Of a DNA stretch of 64,000 nt, positions 9,083 through 16,671 are shown piece after piece. The stretch is from an uncultured beta proteobacterium. Its GTDB lineage: Bacteria > Pseudomonadota > Gammaproteobacteria > Burkholderiales > Burkholderiaceae_C. Both the position numbers and the translations under genes were made by a program. The stretch covers positions 1-64,000 of the forward strand of contig CAJCCO010000112.1 of assembly GCA_903960915.1 (NCBI GenBank). The letters run 5' to 3'. The first letter of the stretch is position 1. Each line of letters opens with the position of its first letter. The notes under the pieces are model-generated. The model saw only the letters and a list, made by a program, of their open reading frames with translations, did not search any database and had not been told where the DNA came from.

Positions 9083-10303
9083 ATGAGTGATAACCAGCCA
9101 CTGGCGCAGCATTCAGACTTTTCGGACTTTGCCGACTTTGCACCAACCCTTGAGGCGGCCCTGGCGCGCATTGCGGCGGTGCGCCCCGCCGATTACGCAC
9201 GCAGCCGCAATGCCATTGAGGGGGCGGTCAGCCAGCTCTCGCCGTACATCACGCACGGCTTCGTCAGCCTGAGCGAGGTGCTGGCGGGTGTCGCCGCGCG
9301 TCACCCCTTGGACCGGCAGCACAAGTTTGTTTTTGAACTGGGCTGGCGCGCTTATTTTCGCCATGTGTGGCTGCACCGGGGTTCGGGCATTTTGACGTCG
9401 CTTCACGAAGGACTGCTGCCCGATCAGCAGTACGCCACGGTGGTGCCCGCAGACCTACGGCAGGGTTGCACGGGGGTGAATGTGATCGACCAGGCCGTGC
9501 GCACGCTCTACGCCACCGGCACCTTGCACAACCATGCCCGTATGTGGCTGGCCAGCTACCTGGTGCACATTCGCAAGGTGCATTGGCGCGCCGGCGCTGA
9601 CTGGCTTTACGGCCATCTGCTTGACGGTGACCTGGCCAGCAACCACCTGAGCTGGCAGTGGGTAGCCGGCACAGGCAGCAACAAACCTTACCTGTTTAAC
9701 GCCGACAACGTGGCCCGTTATGCACCCACGGCCTGGCACAGTCCGGGCAGTGTGATCGACACCTCGTATGAAGAACTCGACCGCATGGCCCGCCAGCCTG
9801 GGAGGCACGCGGACCGCGTCGATGGCCAGCACGCTACCGGTTCAGTGTGTAGCGAACCCACCCTGTACGCAGCACCTCCAACCGGCTTGGCCTTGACCGC
9901 ACCGAGCGCAGAGATCGTCAAGGGCCGCGACGTTTGGCTGGTTCACCCGTGGAGTTTGGGAGCACTGCCCAGCAACTTGCCCGCCGACACGCTGGTGATC
10001 GGGGTCTTTGTGGCAGATTTTCACCGTGACTGGCCCTGGAATGCGCGGCGTTGGCACTTTGTGCACCGCCGAATGGCCGAGATAGCCAACGTGCGCTGGC
10101 ACGGCGAAGCCGCCGCCCTTAGCGCTGCGCTACAAAGCGCCCGCAGCGTCCGCTGCCTGGAGGAGCCCCACCTGGCGCCTTGGCTAAACCCTTGGGTGCA
10201 GTGCGAGGTCGCGCCCACCCTGTTCGCCGCGGTTGAGCAGCGCTGCGACTCTTTTTCTCAATGGTGGACACGCGTATCGCGCGACAAGAAAAAACCCGGA
10301 TAA
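9083..10303 (+). CDS. Photolyase/cryptochrome-like FAD-binding protein with domains in reversed order
   Basis: A 406-residue protein. Residues about 10-240 match the helical FAD-binding domain of DNA photolyases: SQLSPYITHG, ELGWRAYFRHVW, the L-H-N-H-A-R-M-W loop, and DGDLASNHLSWQWVAGTG with Lys/Asn-rich FAD contacts. Classical photolyases carry an alpha/beta antenna domain before this part. Here that domain is missing at the N-terminus, but residues about 283-400 show its features: a strand-like DVWLVHPWSL, then VIGVFVADFH, R-R-W-x-F-V-x-x-R-M, and an ending F-S-Q-W-W similar to the end of the antenna domain. I infer a permuted photolyase fold. Function (repair or light sensing) is unknown. 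A secreted orphan lies just upstream. Confidence 0.75.
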   Translation: MSDNQPLAQHSDFSDFADFAPTLEAALARIAAVRPADYARSRNAIEGAVSQLSPYITHGFVSLSEVLAGVAARHPLDRQHKFVFELGWRAYFRHVWLHRGSGILTSLHEGLLPDQQYATVVPADLRQGCTGVNVIDQAVRTLYATGTLHNHARMWLASYLVHIRKVHWRAGADWLYGHLLDGDLASNHLSWQWVAGTGSNKPYLFNADNVARYAPTAWHSPGSVIDTSYEELDRMARQPGRHADRVDGQHATGSVCSEPTLYAAPPTGLALTAPSAEIVKGRDVWLVHPWSLGALPSNLPADTLVIGVFVADFHRDWPWNARRWHFVHRRMAEIANVRWHGEAAALSAALQSARSVRCLEEPHLAPWLNPWVQCEVAPTLFAAVEQRCDSFSQWWTRVSRDKKKPG

Positions 10304-10488
10304 ATTCTAGATTTTTGTAAATTGACTTTACGAAGTAGCGCCTAAAGTTCCAACCATATTCTGTGTTGTACCTATGTTGGGTTTTTGGCAGGACTTGAAT
10401 CGAGGGGAAACACCCCGAATCACCCCAATTTGAACCATGCGCGTGCAACTGGCGTAAACTTCAACCTATCATTTTGATAGGAATCGGC
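10304..10488. other. Left edge of the accessory region
   Basis: Base composition drops in GC immediately after the photolyase-like stop, and the following genes are toxin-antitoxin and Fic modules. A small GGGG-AAACA-CCCC hairpin lies near 10405. No repeat matching the tRNA-Arg scar was found here, so this edge is defined only by gene content. Confidence 0.35.
10465..10481. promoter_or_regulatory. Palindrome at the start of the DUF4258/HTH operon
   Basis: CCTATCA-TTT-TGATAGG is a perfect 7-base inverted repeat with a 3-base centre, ending inside the ribosome-binding region (AGGA) of the DUF4258 gene. Its position suits an operator bound by the HTH antitoxin encoded downstream, or a translation-blocking hairpin. 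This is inferred from position only. Confidence 0.5.
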
Positions 10489-10797
10489 TTGGCAAACCCG
10501 TCCCACCACGAGCTTGAACGGCACATCCGTCAATCGTCAGCGGACAGTGCCAACGTGGCCTTTGTCAAACACGCGCTGGACCAGATGCGTGCACGGCATG
10601 TGAATCAAGCCATGGCAATGGCCGTGTTGCGCATGGGGCGTATGCACAGGCCGCCAGAGCCGGACATTCGCTTCGCAGGCTTGAAATGCCGCATGGAGCA
10701 CTTTGTGTCTGGCATGAACGTGGCGGTGGTGGTTGCGGTGGAATTCCCCGAGCCCGGCATCACGGTGGTGACAGTCATTGACATAACGAAAGGCTAA
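10489..10797 (+). CDS. DUF4258-domain protein, putative toxin
   Basis: About 102 residues. The pattern K-H-A-x-x-Q-M-x-x-R followed by two strands ending in V-V-V-A-V-E and I-T-V-V-T-V-I fits DUF4258, a small fold related to RelE/BrnT-like RNases and often found as the toxin of type II modules. I take TTG at 10489, which has AGGA six bases before it; an in-frame TTG at 10474 has no ribosome-binding site. The stop is 5 bases before the HTH gene, giving a toxin-first order like mqsRA or higBA. Function as a toxin is inferred from family and context. Confidence 0.7.
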   Translation: MANPSHHELERHIRQSSADSANVAFVKHALDQMRARHVNQAMAMAVLRMGRMHRPPEPDIRFAGLKCRMEHFVSGMNVAVVVAVEFPEPGITVVTVIDITKG

Positions 10798-10802
10798 TAA
10801 CT

Positions 10803-11267
10803 ATGTACCACTACACCGACGGCGGACTGCGCAATGTGTGGCTGGCCAATGGCTTTGAAATCAAAAAAACGCCGTTTGGCGAAGCCGTGACGTTCCACGA
10901 CAGTGACGGCCTAACCCAAGCAATTTGCCAAGCCTTGGCGGCAAAGATCGGCATCCTCACAGGCGTAGAACTGCGCTACATCCGCAGCGCGGGCCTGGGC
11001 CTGTCGCAGCCTGCGCTGGGCAAGTTGATGGGCATCGACGGCCAATCCATCGCCCGCTGGGAAAAGTCCGGCAAGGTGCCGCGCTGGGCCGACAAACTGG
11101 TGCGCCTGCTCTACGCCGGGCATGCCCAAGGCAATGAGCCCATTGGCCGCGTGATGGAACGCATCAAAGCGGTGGAGCGCATCGTCAAACAGCGCATCGT
11201 GGTGCAAGAAGACCGTGGGCATTGGACTCCCAGTGTGCAGGAAAGCGCTGAAGCGGTAGTTGCCTGA
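10803..11267 (+). CDS. HTH regulator, putative antitoxin of the DUF4258 pair
   Basis: 154 residues. An N-terminal part (1-55) without cysteine pairs precedes a helix-turn-helix of the MqsA/XRE type at about residues 58-105 (LSQPALGKLMGIDGQSIARWEKSG). The C-terminal tail is basic and helical. In MqsA-like antitoxins the HTH represses the operon, and the N-terminal part binds the toxin; here the N-terminus lacks the zinc-binding cysteines of MqsA. It follows the DUF4258 gene by 5 bases. The HTH assignment is firm; the antitoxin role is inferred. Confidence 0.75.
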   Translation: MYHYTDGGLRNVWLANGFEIKKTPFGEAVTFHDSDGLTQAICQALAAKIGILTGVELRYIRSAGLGLSQPALGKLMGIDGQSIARWEKSGKVPRWADKLVRLLYAGHAQGNEPIGRVMERIKAVERIVKQRIVVQEDRGHWTPSVQESAEAVVA

Positions 11268-11435
11268 CTTTTGAATGAGGAGAAGAAATCCCATCGAGCA
11301 CGCCCACAAGGTAAGTTGCTTTTTAACGGTAACTCGAAGGGATCAACTGGGATGCCGGCACAAGATGCCTGGCTTTCAGCACCCCTAAAGCCATCCCTTC
11401 GGCCAGCACGGCGGTGGCGCTGACCACCGGGCGTA

Positions 11436-11464
11436 TTGACAACAGCTACACGTCAACGTATCCT
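11436..11464 (+). promoter_or_regulatory. Sigma-70-type promoter of tacAT
   Basis: TTGACA at 11436-11441 and TATCCT at 11459-11464 are separated by 17 bases. They lie about 38 bases before the tacA ATG at 11502. A repeated GTATC/GTATA motif just downstream could be the operator for the TacA-TacT complex. Confidence 0.55.
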
Positions 11465-11501
11465 TTGTGTATCTTTTGTATAGGCAATCAAGGGGAAACT
11501 T

Positions 11502-11774
11502 ATGCGTGATGCCGCTATCAACCTGCGCGCTCTGGCTGAGCAGCGCGACCTTATCGACTACGCCGCGCAATTACTCGGCAAGAACCGCTCAGATTTCATG
11601 CTGGAAGCAGCCTGCGATAAAGCGCAGTCCGTTGTGCTTGATCAGGCTTTCTTCGGATTGGACGAGAACAAGTTCAAGCAATTCACCGCCATGCTTGACG
11701 CCCCGCCCGCGCCTAACCCCGGTCTTGAGCGACTCATGGCTGTTAAGGCACCGTGGCGCACCGCCAAGGCATGA
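11502..11774 (+). CDS. tacA: DUF1778 antitoxin TacA
   Basis: 90 residues with the ribbon-helix-helix pattern of DUF1778 antitoxins: I-N-L-R-A, then L-I-D-Y-A-A-Q-L-L-G-K-N-R-S-D-F-M-L-E-A-A near residues 18-38. The C-terminal part (F-F-G-L-D-E-N-K-F-K-x-F) is the toxin-neutralising segment in this family. TacA neutralises the acetyltransferase toxin and represses its operon. The ATG at 11502 is preceded by AAGGGGAAA. The stop overlaps the tacT start by 4 bases. Confidence 0.9.
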   Translation: MRDAAINLRALAEQRDLIDYAAQLLGKNRSDFMLEAACDKAQSVVLDQAFFGLDENKFKQFTAMLDAPPAPNPGLERLMAVKAPWRTAKA

Positions 11775-12271
11775 ATTTGCAACTTCATGCGCCTGAGCCG
11801 CTGGATACGACCCATCGTCTGGATGAGTTCATCTGTGGCGAGCCTACCCTTGACGAATGGCTCAAGCGGCGGGCATTGGCTAATCAAATCAGTGGCGCGA
11901 GTCGAACTTTTGTCGTGACCGATCATGACAAACGGGTTTTCGGCTTCTATGCCATGGCGGCAGGAGCGGTGTCGCACCCAATGGCCACCGCAGCGATACG
12001 GCGAAACATGCCAGACCCAGTGCCCGTGATGGTTTTGGGGCGACTTGCGGTCGCCACTGAAGCACAAGGCATCAAGTTGGGCGGATCGCTGTTGCAAGAT
12101 GCGGTTAATCGGGCCGTAGCGGTTTCTCACAATGCGGGTGTCAGAGCCTTGCTGGTGCATGCACTGCACGACCAAGCCAAAATGTTCTATGAACATTACG
12201 GGTTTCAAGTGTCCCCCGTGCATCCACTGACACTTATGCTGCGCCTGAACACGATTCGGTCAGTGGCTTGA
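11771..12271 (+). CDS. tacT: GNAT-family acetyltransferase toxin TacT
   Basis: 166 residues. Members of this GNAT toxin group acetylate the amino group of charged aminoacyl-tRNAs and stop translation. Visible features are the conserved start (F-x-C-G-E-P-T-L-D-E-W-L), the V-L-G-R-L-A-V strand with the acetyl-CoA loop Q-G-I-K-L-G-G-S-L-L-Q-D-A near residue 100, and the conserved Tyr in A-K-M-F-Y-E-H-Y-G-F near 140. ATG 11771 was chosen for the ATGA overlap with tacA. The toxin looks intact. Confidence 0.9.
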   Translation: MNLQLHAPEPLDTTHRLDEFICGEPTLDEWLKRRALANQISGASRTFVVTDHDKRVFGFYAMAAGAVSHPMATAAIRRNMPDPVPVMVLGRLAVATEAQGIKLGGSLLQDAVNRAVAVSHNAGVRALLVHALHDQAKMFYEHYGFQVSPVHPLTLMLRLNTIRSVA

Positions 12272-12579
12272 TCCGATTTTTTCTAAGAAGGCCAGGGACA
12301 ACACCTTTAATCTGACCGCGCTCCCATGAAGAAGGCGGGGTTTAAGGTGTTCTGACGCGTTAAAAAACGGTCGATGAACGGTCGATTTGGTGTCAACTGG
12401 TGCGCTGGCGGGGATCGCAAACCGGGCTGTAACCCGCGTGGAATATAGATTTTCTGAATCGTTTATTTAGAGATACCGCCAAAAATACCGCAAATTTTTA
12501 TCAACGGCGGTTGGCAGGCCCTACAAACGGACCATGGAGCGCCCAAGAGGCAGTTCATAAAAGATGGAATTTAACTAAA
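12272..12579. other. Gene-free stretch with tRNA-derived scar
   Basis: No coding sequence is supported here. It holds the duplicated tRNA-Arg 3' segment listed separately, then an A/T-rich section with two close copies of ACCGCCAAAA/ACCGCAAAT near 12475-12500 and a matching GGCGGT arm. This could be the remnant of integrase-side attachment DNA, which is an inference. No integrase is found. Confidence 0.45.
12345..12417. repeat. Direct repeat copy 1: partial tRNA-Arg 3' end plus flank (att scar)
   Basis: This segment matches 14041-14136, which contains the 3' end of the real tRNA-Arg gene and its downstream flank. Shared blocks include GACGCGTTAAAAAACGGTCG, GTCGATTTGGTGTC and the tRNA end CTGGCGGGGATCG. 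This copy has one G deleted in the acceptor stem and only two copies of an ACGGTCGATGA-type unit, against four in the other. The arrangement is what integration at a tRNA 3' end leaves behind. Confidence 0.75.
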
Positions 12580-13728
12580 TCATCGGGAGAGCAGTTCAAT
12601 GTAGGCTTGGTAGCTGAAGCTGCGGTTCTTTTTCTGGCCCGTCATTTCCACCGCGATGTCCAGGTCCACCAACACCTTCACGGCAGCTGTCGCGGTGGGA
12701 AAGCTGGTACCCAGTTGCTGGCGAACGTGTTCAATGGTGAAGCGAGGCATCACCGGCAGCATCTCGAACAGCCGATAACTAGACGGGCCCGCCTTGGGTG
12801 ACTGCAACAGCCGTTTACGGTCAGAGGCAATGAGGCTGGCGACTTCGATGATGTTTTTCTCTGCATCGGCCGCGGCGCTTGCCACCCCCTCCAAAAAGAA
12901 GGTCACCCAGGATTCCCAGTCGCCGTCGGTACGAATGGCCGACAAGCGACGGTAATACTCAGCCTGGTGCTGCTTCAGATAAGCGCTGACATACAGCAAG
13001 GGCTCCGACAGCACCCCCCAATATTCGAATAAGGCCGTGATGAGCAGGCGTCCGATGCGCCCGTTGCCGTCAAGAAAGGGGTGGATGGTTTCAAACTGGG
13101 CGTGGATGAGCGCCACTTTCACCATGGGCGGTAAATCCGACGCTGTATCGTGAATGAACCGCTCCATGTCGGCCAGCAATTCGGCCACGCGCTCCGGCGG
13201 CGGTGGCACAAAGAGGGCGTTGCCAGGACGTGTTCCGCCGATCCAATTTTGCGACCGGCGCAGTTCACCAGGCTGCTTCCCCGCGCCTCGCGCGCCATCA
13301 AGCAGCCGCCGATGGGCATCGCACAGCAGCCGTACGCTGATAGGTAGCCCTTTGGGGTCACGCAATTGCGCCTGAACCCAGCGGAAGGCTCGGAGGTAGT
13401 TCGTCACTTCTTCGACGTCGTCAGTGTTGCTGACCTTAAAGCCCGCCTCTTCGTCGAACAAGTCGGTCAACGTGGCCTGCGTGCCTTCAATCTGGGAGGT
13501 GAGCAAGGCTTCCTTGCGGATGGCGCTGTACAGCAGCCAGTCCACCGACGGCACCAACCCTGACACGCCACTTAAACGTGCGAGCGCAAGTTCTGCCTGG
13601 CGATTGCGGTCAGCGAACATTGAGGACGACAAGGCAGGGGCAGCCGGGGGCAAGGCATAAGGGACGAACGCTCGCACCGAATCACCCAGCGTCGTCGAAA
13701 TCGCGTAGGTGCCAGTGGTTCGGGTCAT
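12580..13728 (-). CDS. fic: Fic-domain protein (class II AMPylator type)
   Basis: 382 residues. Fic enzymes transfer AMP or related groups to protein hydroxyls. The catalytic motif HPFLDGNGRIGR is complete near residue 210. An N-terminal inhibitory helix motif (S-Q-I-E-G) is present near residue 80, which places it in the class that is auto-inhibited by its own N-terminal part. The C-terminal region is a winged-helix-like segment (T-I-E-H-V-R-Q-Q-L, T-A-x-x-A-V-K-V-L). ATG 13728 was chosen over a TTG nine bases upstream; the ribosome-binding site is weak. It is the only clear cargo between the two tRNA-Arg repeats. Confidence 0.92.
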   Translation of the reverse strand: MTRTTGTYAISTTLGDSVRAFVPYALPPAAPALSSSMFADRNRQAELALARLSGVSGLVPSVDWLLYSAIRKEALLTSQIEGTQATLTDLFDEEAGFKVSNTDDVEEVTNYLRAFRWVQAQLRDPKGLPISVRLLCDAHRRLLDGARGAGKQPGELRRSQNWIGGTRPGNALFVPPPPERVAELLADMERFIHDTASDLPPMVKVALIHAQFETIHPFLDGNGRIGRLLITALFEYWGVLSEPLLYVSAYLKQHQAEYYRRLSAIRTDGDWESWVTFFLEGVASAAADAEKNIIEVASLIASDRKRLLQSPKAGPSSYRLFEMLPVMPRFTIEHVRQQLGTSFPTATAAVKVLVDLDIAVEMTGQKKNRSFSYQAYIELLSR

Positions 13729-13738
13729 TGAAAGCAAA

Positions 13739-13779
13739 CTTTAATTTGAAAAATCACATTAAATCATTCTTTAATTTGA
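13739..13779. repeat. Direct repeats upstream of fic
   Basis: CTTTAATTTGA occurs at 13739-13749 and again at 13769-13779, 30 bases apart (about three helical turns), with a related CATTAAAT between them. They lie directly upstream of the fic ATG on the minus strand and are candidate binding sites for a regulator. Confidence 0.5.
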
Positions 13780-14040
13780 TCCGCAACCATGGACGTGGGG
13801 CTTCATACCACGACCAAGTCAGAAGTCACTTGAGTCATCCGAGCCCATCGGATAACACGTTGCCCGATAAGTACGTTGGCGCTGATCTGACAACCCAAGC
13901 AGGTGGCAATGCGCCTAGTTTCGCGATCAAAGCGAACTGGGCTGATTTATAAAACCCCAACTCCGCACCGAAGCTGCGCCGGGCACGACCGTAGTCCCGG
14001 TGCACCGTTCTGCTGTGGGTATCGCAATAGGCGGGCTATG
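13780..14040. other. Gene-free stretch between fic and the tRNA-Arg repeat
   Basis: I see no supported gene, RNA or repeat here. Short open frames lack ribosome-binding sites and family features. It is part of the presumed integrated segment. Confidence 0.4.
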
Positions 14041-14136
14041 AGGTGTTATGACGCGTTAAAAAACGGTCGATGAACGGCCGATGAACGGTCGACTAACGGT
14101 CGATTTGGTGTCGAATGGTGCGGCTGGCGGGGATCG
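14041..14136. repeat. Direct repeat copy 2: tRNA-Arg 3' end and flank
   Basis: Partner of 12345-12417. It includes the last 21 bases of the tRNA-Arg gene (low-coordinate side) and the downstream flank. Between them are four tandem near-copies of an 11-12 base unit, ACGGTCGATGA, with small changes, against two in the other copy. Confidence 0.75.
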
Positions 14137-14191
14137 AACCCACGACCCTTGGCTTCGGAGGCCAATACTCTATCCACTGAGCTACAGCCGC
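14116..14191 (-). tRNA. tRNA-Arg (anticodon CCG)
   Basis: Read on the minus strand, acceptor arms GCGGCTG and CAGCCGC pair, followed by discriminator A and an encoded CCA. The D arm is GCTCAGTGGATAGAGT, the anticodon stem TTGGC/GCCAA encloses CTCCGAA (anticodon CCG), and the T arm is GTGGGTTCGATCCC. Length is 76 bases with CCA. Its 3' end is the target of the flanking duplication. Confidence 0.96.
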
Positions 14192-14236
14192 AAAACTGAA
14201 GGCTGCATTGTAGGGGGCTTTACCTGAGGCGATGGC

Positions 14237-14242
14237 TATAAT
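14237..14242 (+). promoter_or_regulatory. Likely -10 box of the cytochrome gene
   Basis: A perfect TATAAT lies 41 bases before the cytochrome ATG. No good -35 box is seen at the usual distance, so the assignment is tentative. Confidence 0.35.
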
Positions 14243-14282
14243 CCGGGCTGCTTTCACCGCCCCGCGATTTTTAGAGGACACC

Positions 14283-14813
14283 ATGAGCGACAACAGTCAC
14301 GACACCGTTCACGACGAAGACCACACCGGTCCGGTCAAAAACCCCAAGCAATTGCTGCTTGCCGTTTTTTTCTCGTTTGTTGTGCCAATTTTTGCCATCA
14401 TTGGCTTGGTGTACTACGTTACCTCTGAGAACAAGCCAGCCGCTGGCGCAGTCAACATGGAAAAAGCCATTGCCGCCCGCCTGCAAAAAATTGGCACCGT
14501 TGAGATTCGCGATGCCAACCGCGAAATGAAAAGCGGTGAAGAAGTCTTCAAAGCCCAGTGCAGTGCCTGCCACACCTCAGGCGCAGCCGGTGCCCCCAAG
14601 TTGGGCGACGTGGCGGCTTGGGCTCCACGCATCAAAACAGGCTATGAGACTTTGCTGAACTCGGCCATCAAGGGCAAGAATGCCATGGGCGCTCAGGGTG
14701 GCGGCGATTTTGAACCACTGGAAATTGGCCGTGCCGTGGTCTATATGACCAACGCTTCTGGTGGCAAGCTCGAAGCGCCTAAGGCTGCAGCCTCTGCGCC
14801 TGCCAGCAAATAA
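14283..14813 (+). CDS. Membrane-anchored c5-type cytochrome c
   Basis: 176 residues. A charged His/Asp-rich N-terminus is followed by one transmembrane segment (about residues 22-45) that acts as an uncleaved anchor, so the haem domain faces the periplasm. The haem site CSACH is near residue 98, and a Met ligand candidate is in A-V-V-Y-M-T-N near residue 157. The tail is Ala-rich. Electron partner unknown; family members pass electrons to terminal oxidases or other reductases. ATG 14283 is preceded by AGAGGA. A strong terminator follows. Confidence 0.9.
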   Translation: MSDNSHDTVHDEDHTGPVKNPKQLLLAVFFSFVVPIFAIIGLVYYVTSENKPAAGAVNMEKAIAARLQKIGTVEIRDANREMKSGEEVFKAQCSACHTSGAAGAPKLGDVAAWAPRIKTGYETLLNSAIKGKNAMGAQGGGDFEPLEIGRAVVYMTNASGGKLEAPKAAASAPASK

Positions 14814-14836
14814 ACGCTTTCACCCCCCTCCCACAA

Positions 14837-14866
14837 AAAAGCCGGTTTTTTAACCGGCTTTTTTTC
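14837..14866 (+). terminator. Rho-independent terminator
   Basis: GCCGGTT-TTTT-AACCGGC stem-loop followed by a T run, right after the cytochrome gene. The A run on the left side means it may also stop transcription coming from the minus strand. Confidence 0.9.
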
Positions 14867-14904
14867 GTCTGTAGGGGCAAGCTGCTGCCTCCCTTTCAGT
14901 AACT

Positions 14905-15456
14905 TCAGGGCGTTTGGGTGCGCTCTTGAAGTGCTTGCGGGCTGCGCACGTACTTGAAGTTGGCCTCCAGGGCGGCTGATTCACAGTCTTGCGGCACCCA
15001 CAGGCCCTGCTCCACGGCGTTGGCGGCCTGGTTCATGTCCATGGTGTGCACCAGGCCCATGCCGGTGTCGGCCTCGAGGTACAGGCGCCCTGCTTCGTCC
15101 AGCAGCACGCGCTGCAGGCGGCCAGGTTTGCCGGTGTGGTCGGTGATGCTGAAGTCCTCACTGACACGCCAGATCAGCGGTGTGCTTTCCAGTTCAACGT
15201 ACACGCGCTGCGGGCCGTTCTGAAAAAACCACTGGCCTTCGGCGTCGTGCTCGTAGTTGCGGTTGATGAACTCAATGAGTTTTTCATGCTTGAGCTGTGA
15301 GCCCTTGCTGTCCACTGTGCCGCCCGCAAACGGGCCGAGGGCCTGCGCGCGGTCGTCGCGCATGAACCAGTTGCCGCGCGCGTCCAAGCCAAGCCAGCCG
15401 CAGCAGTGCGGCACATGAGGCCATTTGATGAGGGCTTGTTTAACAATATCGTCCAT
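14905..15456 (-). CDS. Conserved protein of unknown function (cytosolic)
   Basis: 183 residues, no signal peptide or membrane segment. The start MDDIVKQALIKWPHVPHCCGWLGLDARGxW and the strand-rich middle look like a family I associate with Burkholderiales, but I cannot name a domain with confidence. There are two adjacent Cys near residue 18. The gene follows the YheT-type hydrolase with a 3-base gap on the same strand, so the two form an operon. Confidence 0.72.
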   Translation of the reverse strand: MDDIVKQALIKWPHVPHCCGWLGLDARGNWFMRDDRAQALGPFAGGTVDSKGSQLKHEKLIEFINRNYEHDAEGQWFFQNGPQRVYVELESTPLIWRVSEDFSITDHTGKPGRLQRVLLDEAGRLYLEADTGMGLVHTMDMNQAANAVEQGLWVPQDCESAALEANFKYVRSPQALQERTQTP

Positions 15457-15459
15457 AGC

Positions 15460-16440
15460 TCAGGCGGTCTTCGGGGTTGAAAGGTGAGAGATGAGCCAGC
15501 CGCCCACGGCGTCTGGCATGGCGCGCACATGGCCGGGAGGCCGCCCATGGGCGAATCCAACATGACCGCCGTGCGCGGGCTGCCAGAGCGTAACGCAAGG
15601 ACCCACATCTTGCTGGCGCGGCAGACTGCTGGCGGGCACAAAGGGGTCATTGCGGGCATTGACCACCAACGCCGGGATGCGAATGCGGTGCAAATGCGGC
15701 TTGGCCGAGGCACGCGCCCAGTAGGTGTCGGTGTTTTTGAAGCCGTGCAAGGGCGCGGTGAATACGTTGTCAAACGCATACAGGTCTTGTGCCGCCAGCA
15801 AGGCCTTGGCATTGAACAAGCCGGGGTGCTGGGCCAGTTTTTTCAGGGCTTTGGGCTTCATGGTGTTGAGAAACATACGGGTGTAGACCAGCCGGTTGAA
15901 CCCTTGGCCGATGGCCCAGCCGCTGGCGGTCAGGTCGACGGGCGAAGACACGCTGGCCACGGCGTCGACCACGTGCGCCGCGTCGGCGCCCATTTCTTCG
16001 GCCCAGCGCAGGAGCGCATTGCCGCCTAGCGACACGCCCACGGCCAGGATGGGGCCTTTGTGCTTCTGGCGCAGGCGTGCCAGTATCCAGCCGACTTCTT
16101 CAAAATCGCCGGAATGGTAGGCGCGTGGGCCCAGGTTGAGCTCACCGCTGCAGCCGCGAAAGTGGGGCACCGCAAAGGCCAGGCCGCGTGTGCGGGCAAA
16201 GTCGGCAAAGGACTGGGCGTAGTGGCTGGCTGACGAGCCCTCCAGGCCGTGGAACAAGACCAGCAAAGTGTTACCGGGGGCGTCTTGCAGCCAATCGACA
16301 TCAATGAAGTCACTGTCGGGGGTGGTCCAGCGTTCTCTGCGGAAGCTCAAGGCCGGGCCGTTTACCCGGCGTGCATACAAGGCCGGCCATATGGTTTGAA
16401 GGTTGCCACCGGGCAACCAGACGGGCGCTGCGTAGTTCAT
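15460..16440 (-). CDS. YheT-family alpha/beta hydrolase
   Basis: 326 residues. The YheT/AB-hydrolase-1 signature is clear: start WLPGGNLQTIWPAL, oxyanion region FHGLEGSS, F-R-G-C-S-G, nucleophile Ser in GVSLGGNALLRW near residue 140, Asp in N-A-R-N-D-P-F-V-P near 260 and His in H-G-G-H-V-G-F near 290. Esterase activity on short chains is likely; the natural substrate is unknown. ATG 16440 gives the usual family start; the upstream in-frame extension has no support. Confidence 0.88.
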   Translation of the reverse strand: MNYAAPVWLPGGNLQTIWPALYARRVNGPALSFRRERWTTPDSDFIDVDWLQDAPGNTLLVLFHGLEGSSASHYAQSFADFARTRGLAFAVPHFRGCSGELNLGPRAYHSGDFEEVGWILARLRQKHKGPILAVGVSLGGNALLRWAEEMGADAAHVVDAVASVSSPVDLTASGWAIGQGFNRLVYTRMFLNTMKPKALKKLAQHPGLFNAKALLAAQDLYAFDNVFTAPLHGFKNTDTYWARASAKPHLHRIRIPALVVNARNDPFVPASSLPRQQDVGPCVTLWQPAHGGHVGFAHGRPPGHVRAMPDAVGGWLISHLSTPKTA

Positions 16441-16671
16441 GAAATGCGGTGTGTCTTGATCAGAAGCCAGGGGCCTATTTCTTGCCGAAATCAGGGGTGA
16501 GTGGCCCGCCCAGTTGGCGCTGGGCGGGTCCACCTGGGGTTTGTAAGGCCTGCGTGCGATTTTGCCGTGATTTGCCGCAAATCGCGCCTGCCATGGGGTT
16601 TTGTTGTCTGGCGATCAAGTGCACCTTGGCTGGCCTGTGGTAGCGTCATGCTTCCATGGAGGAGAGTGATT

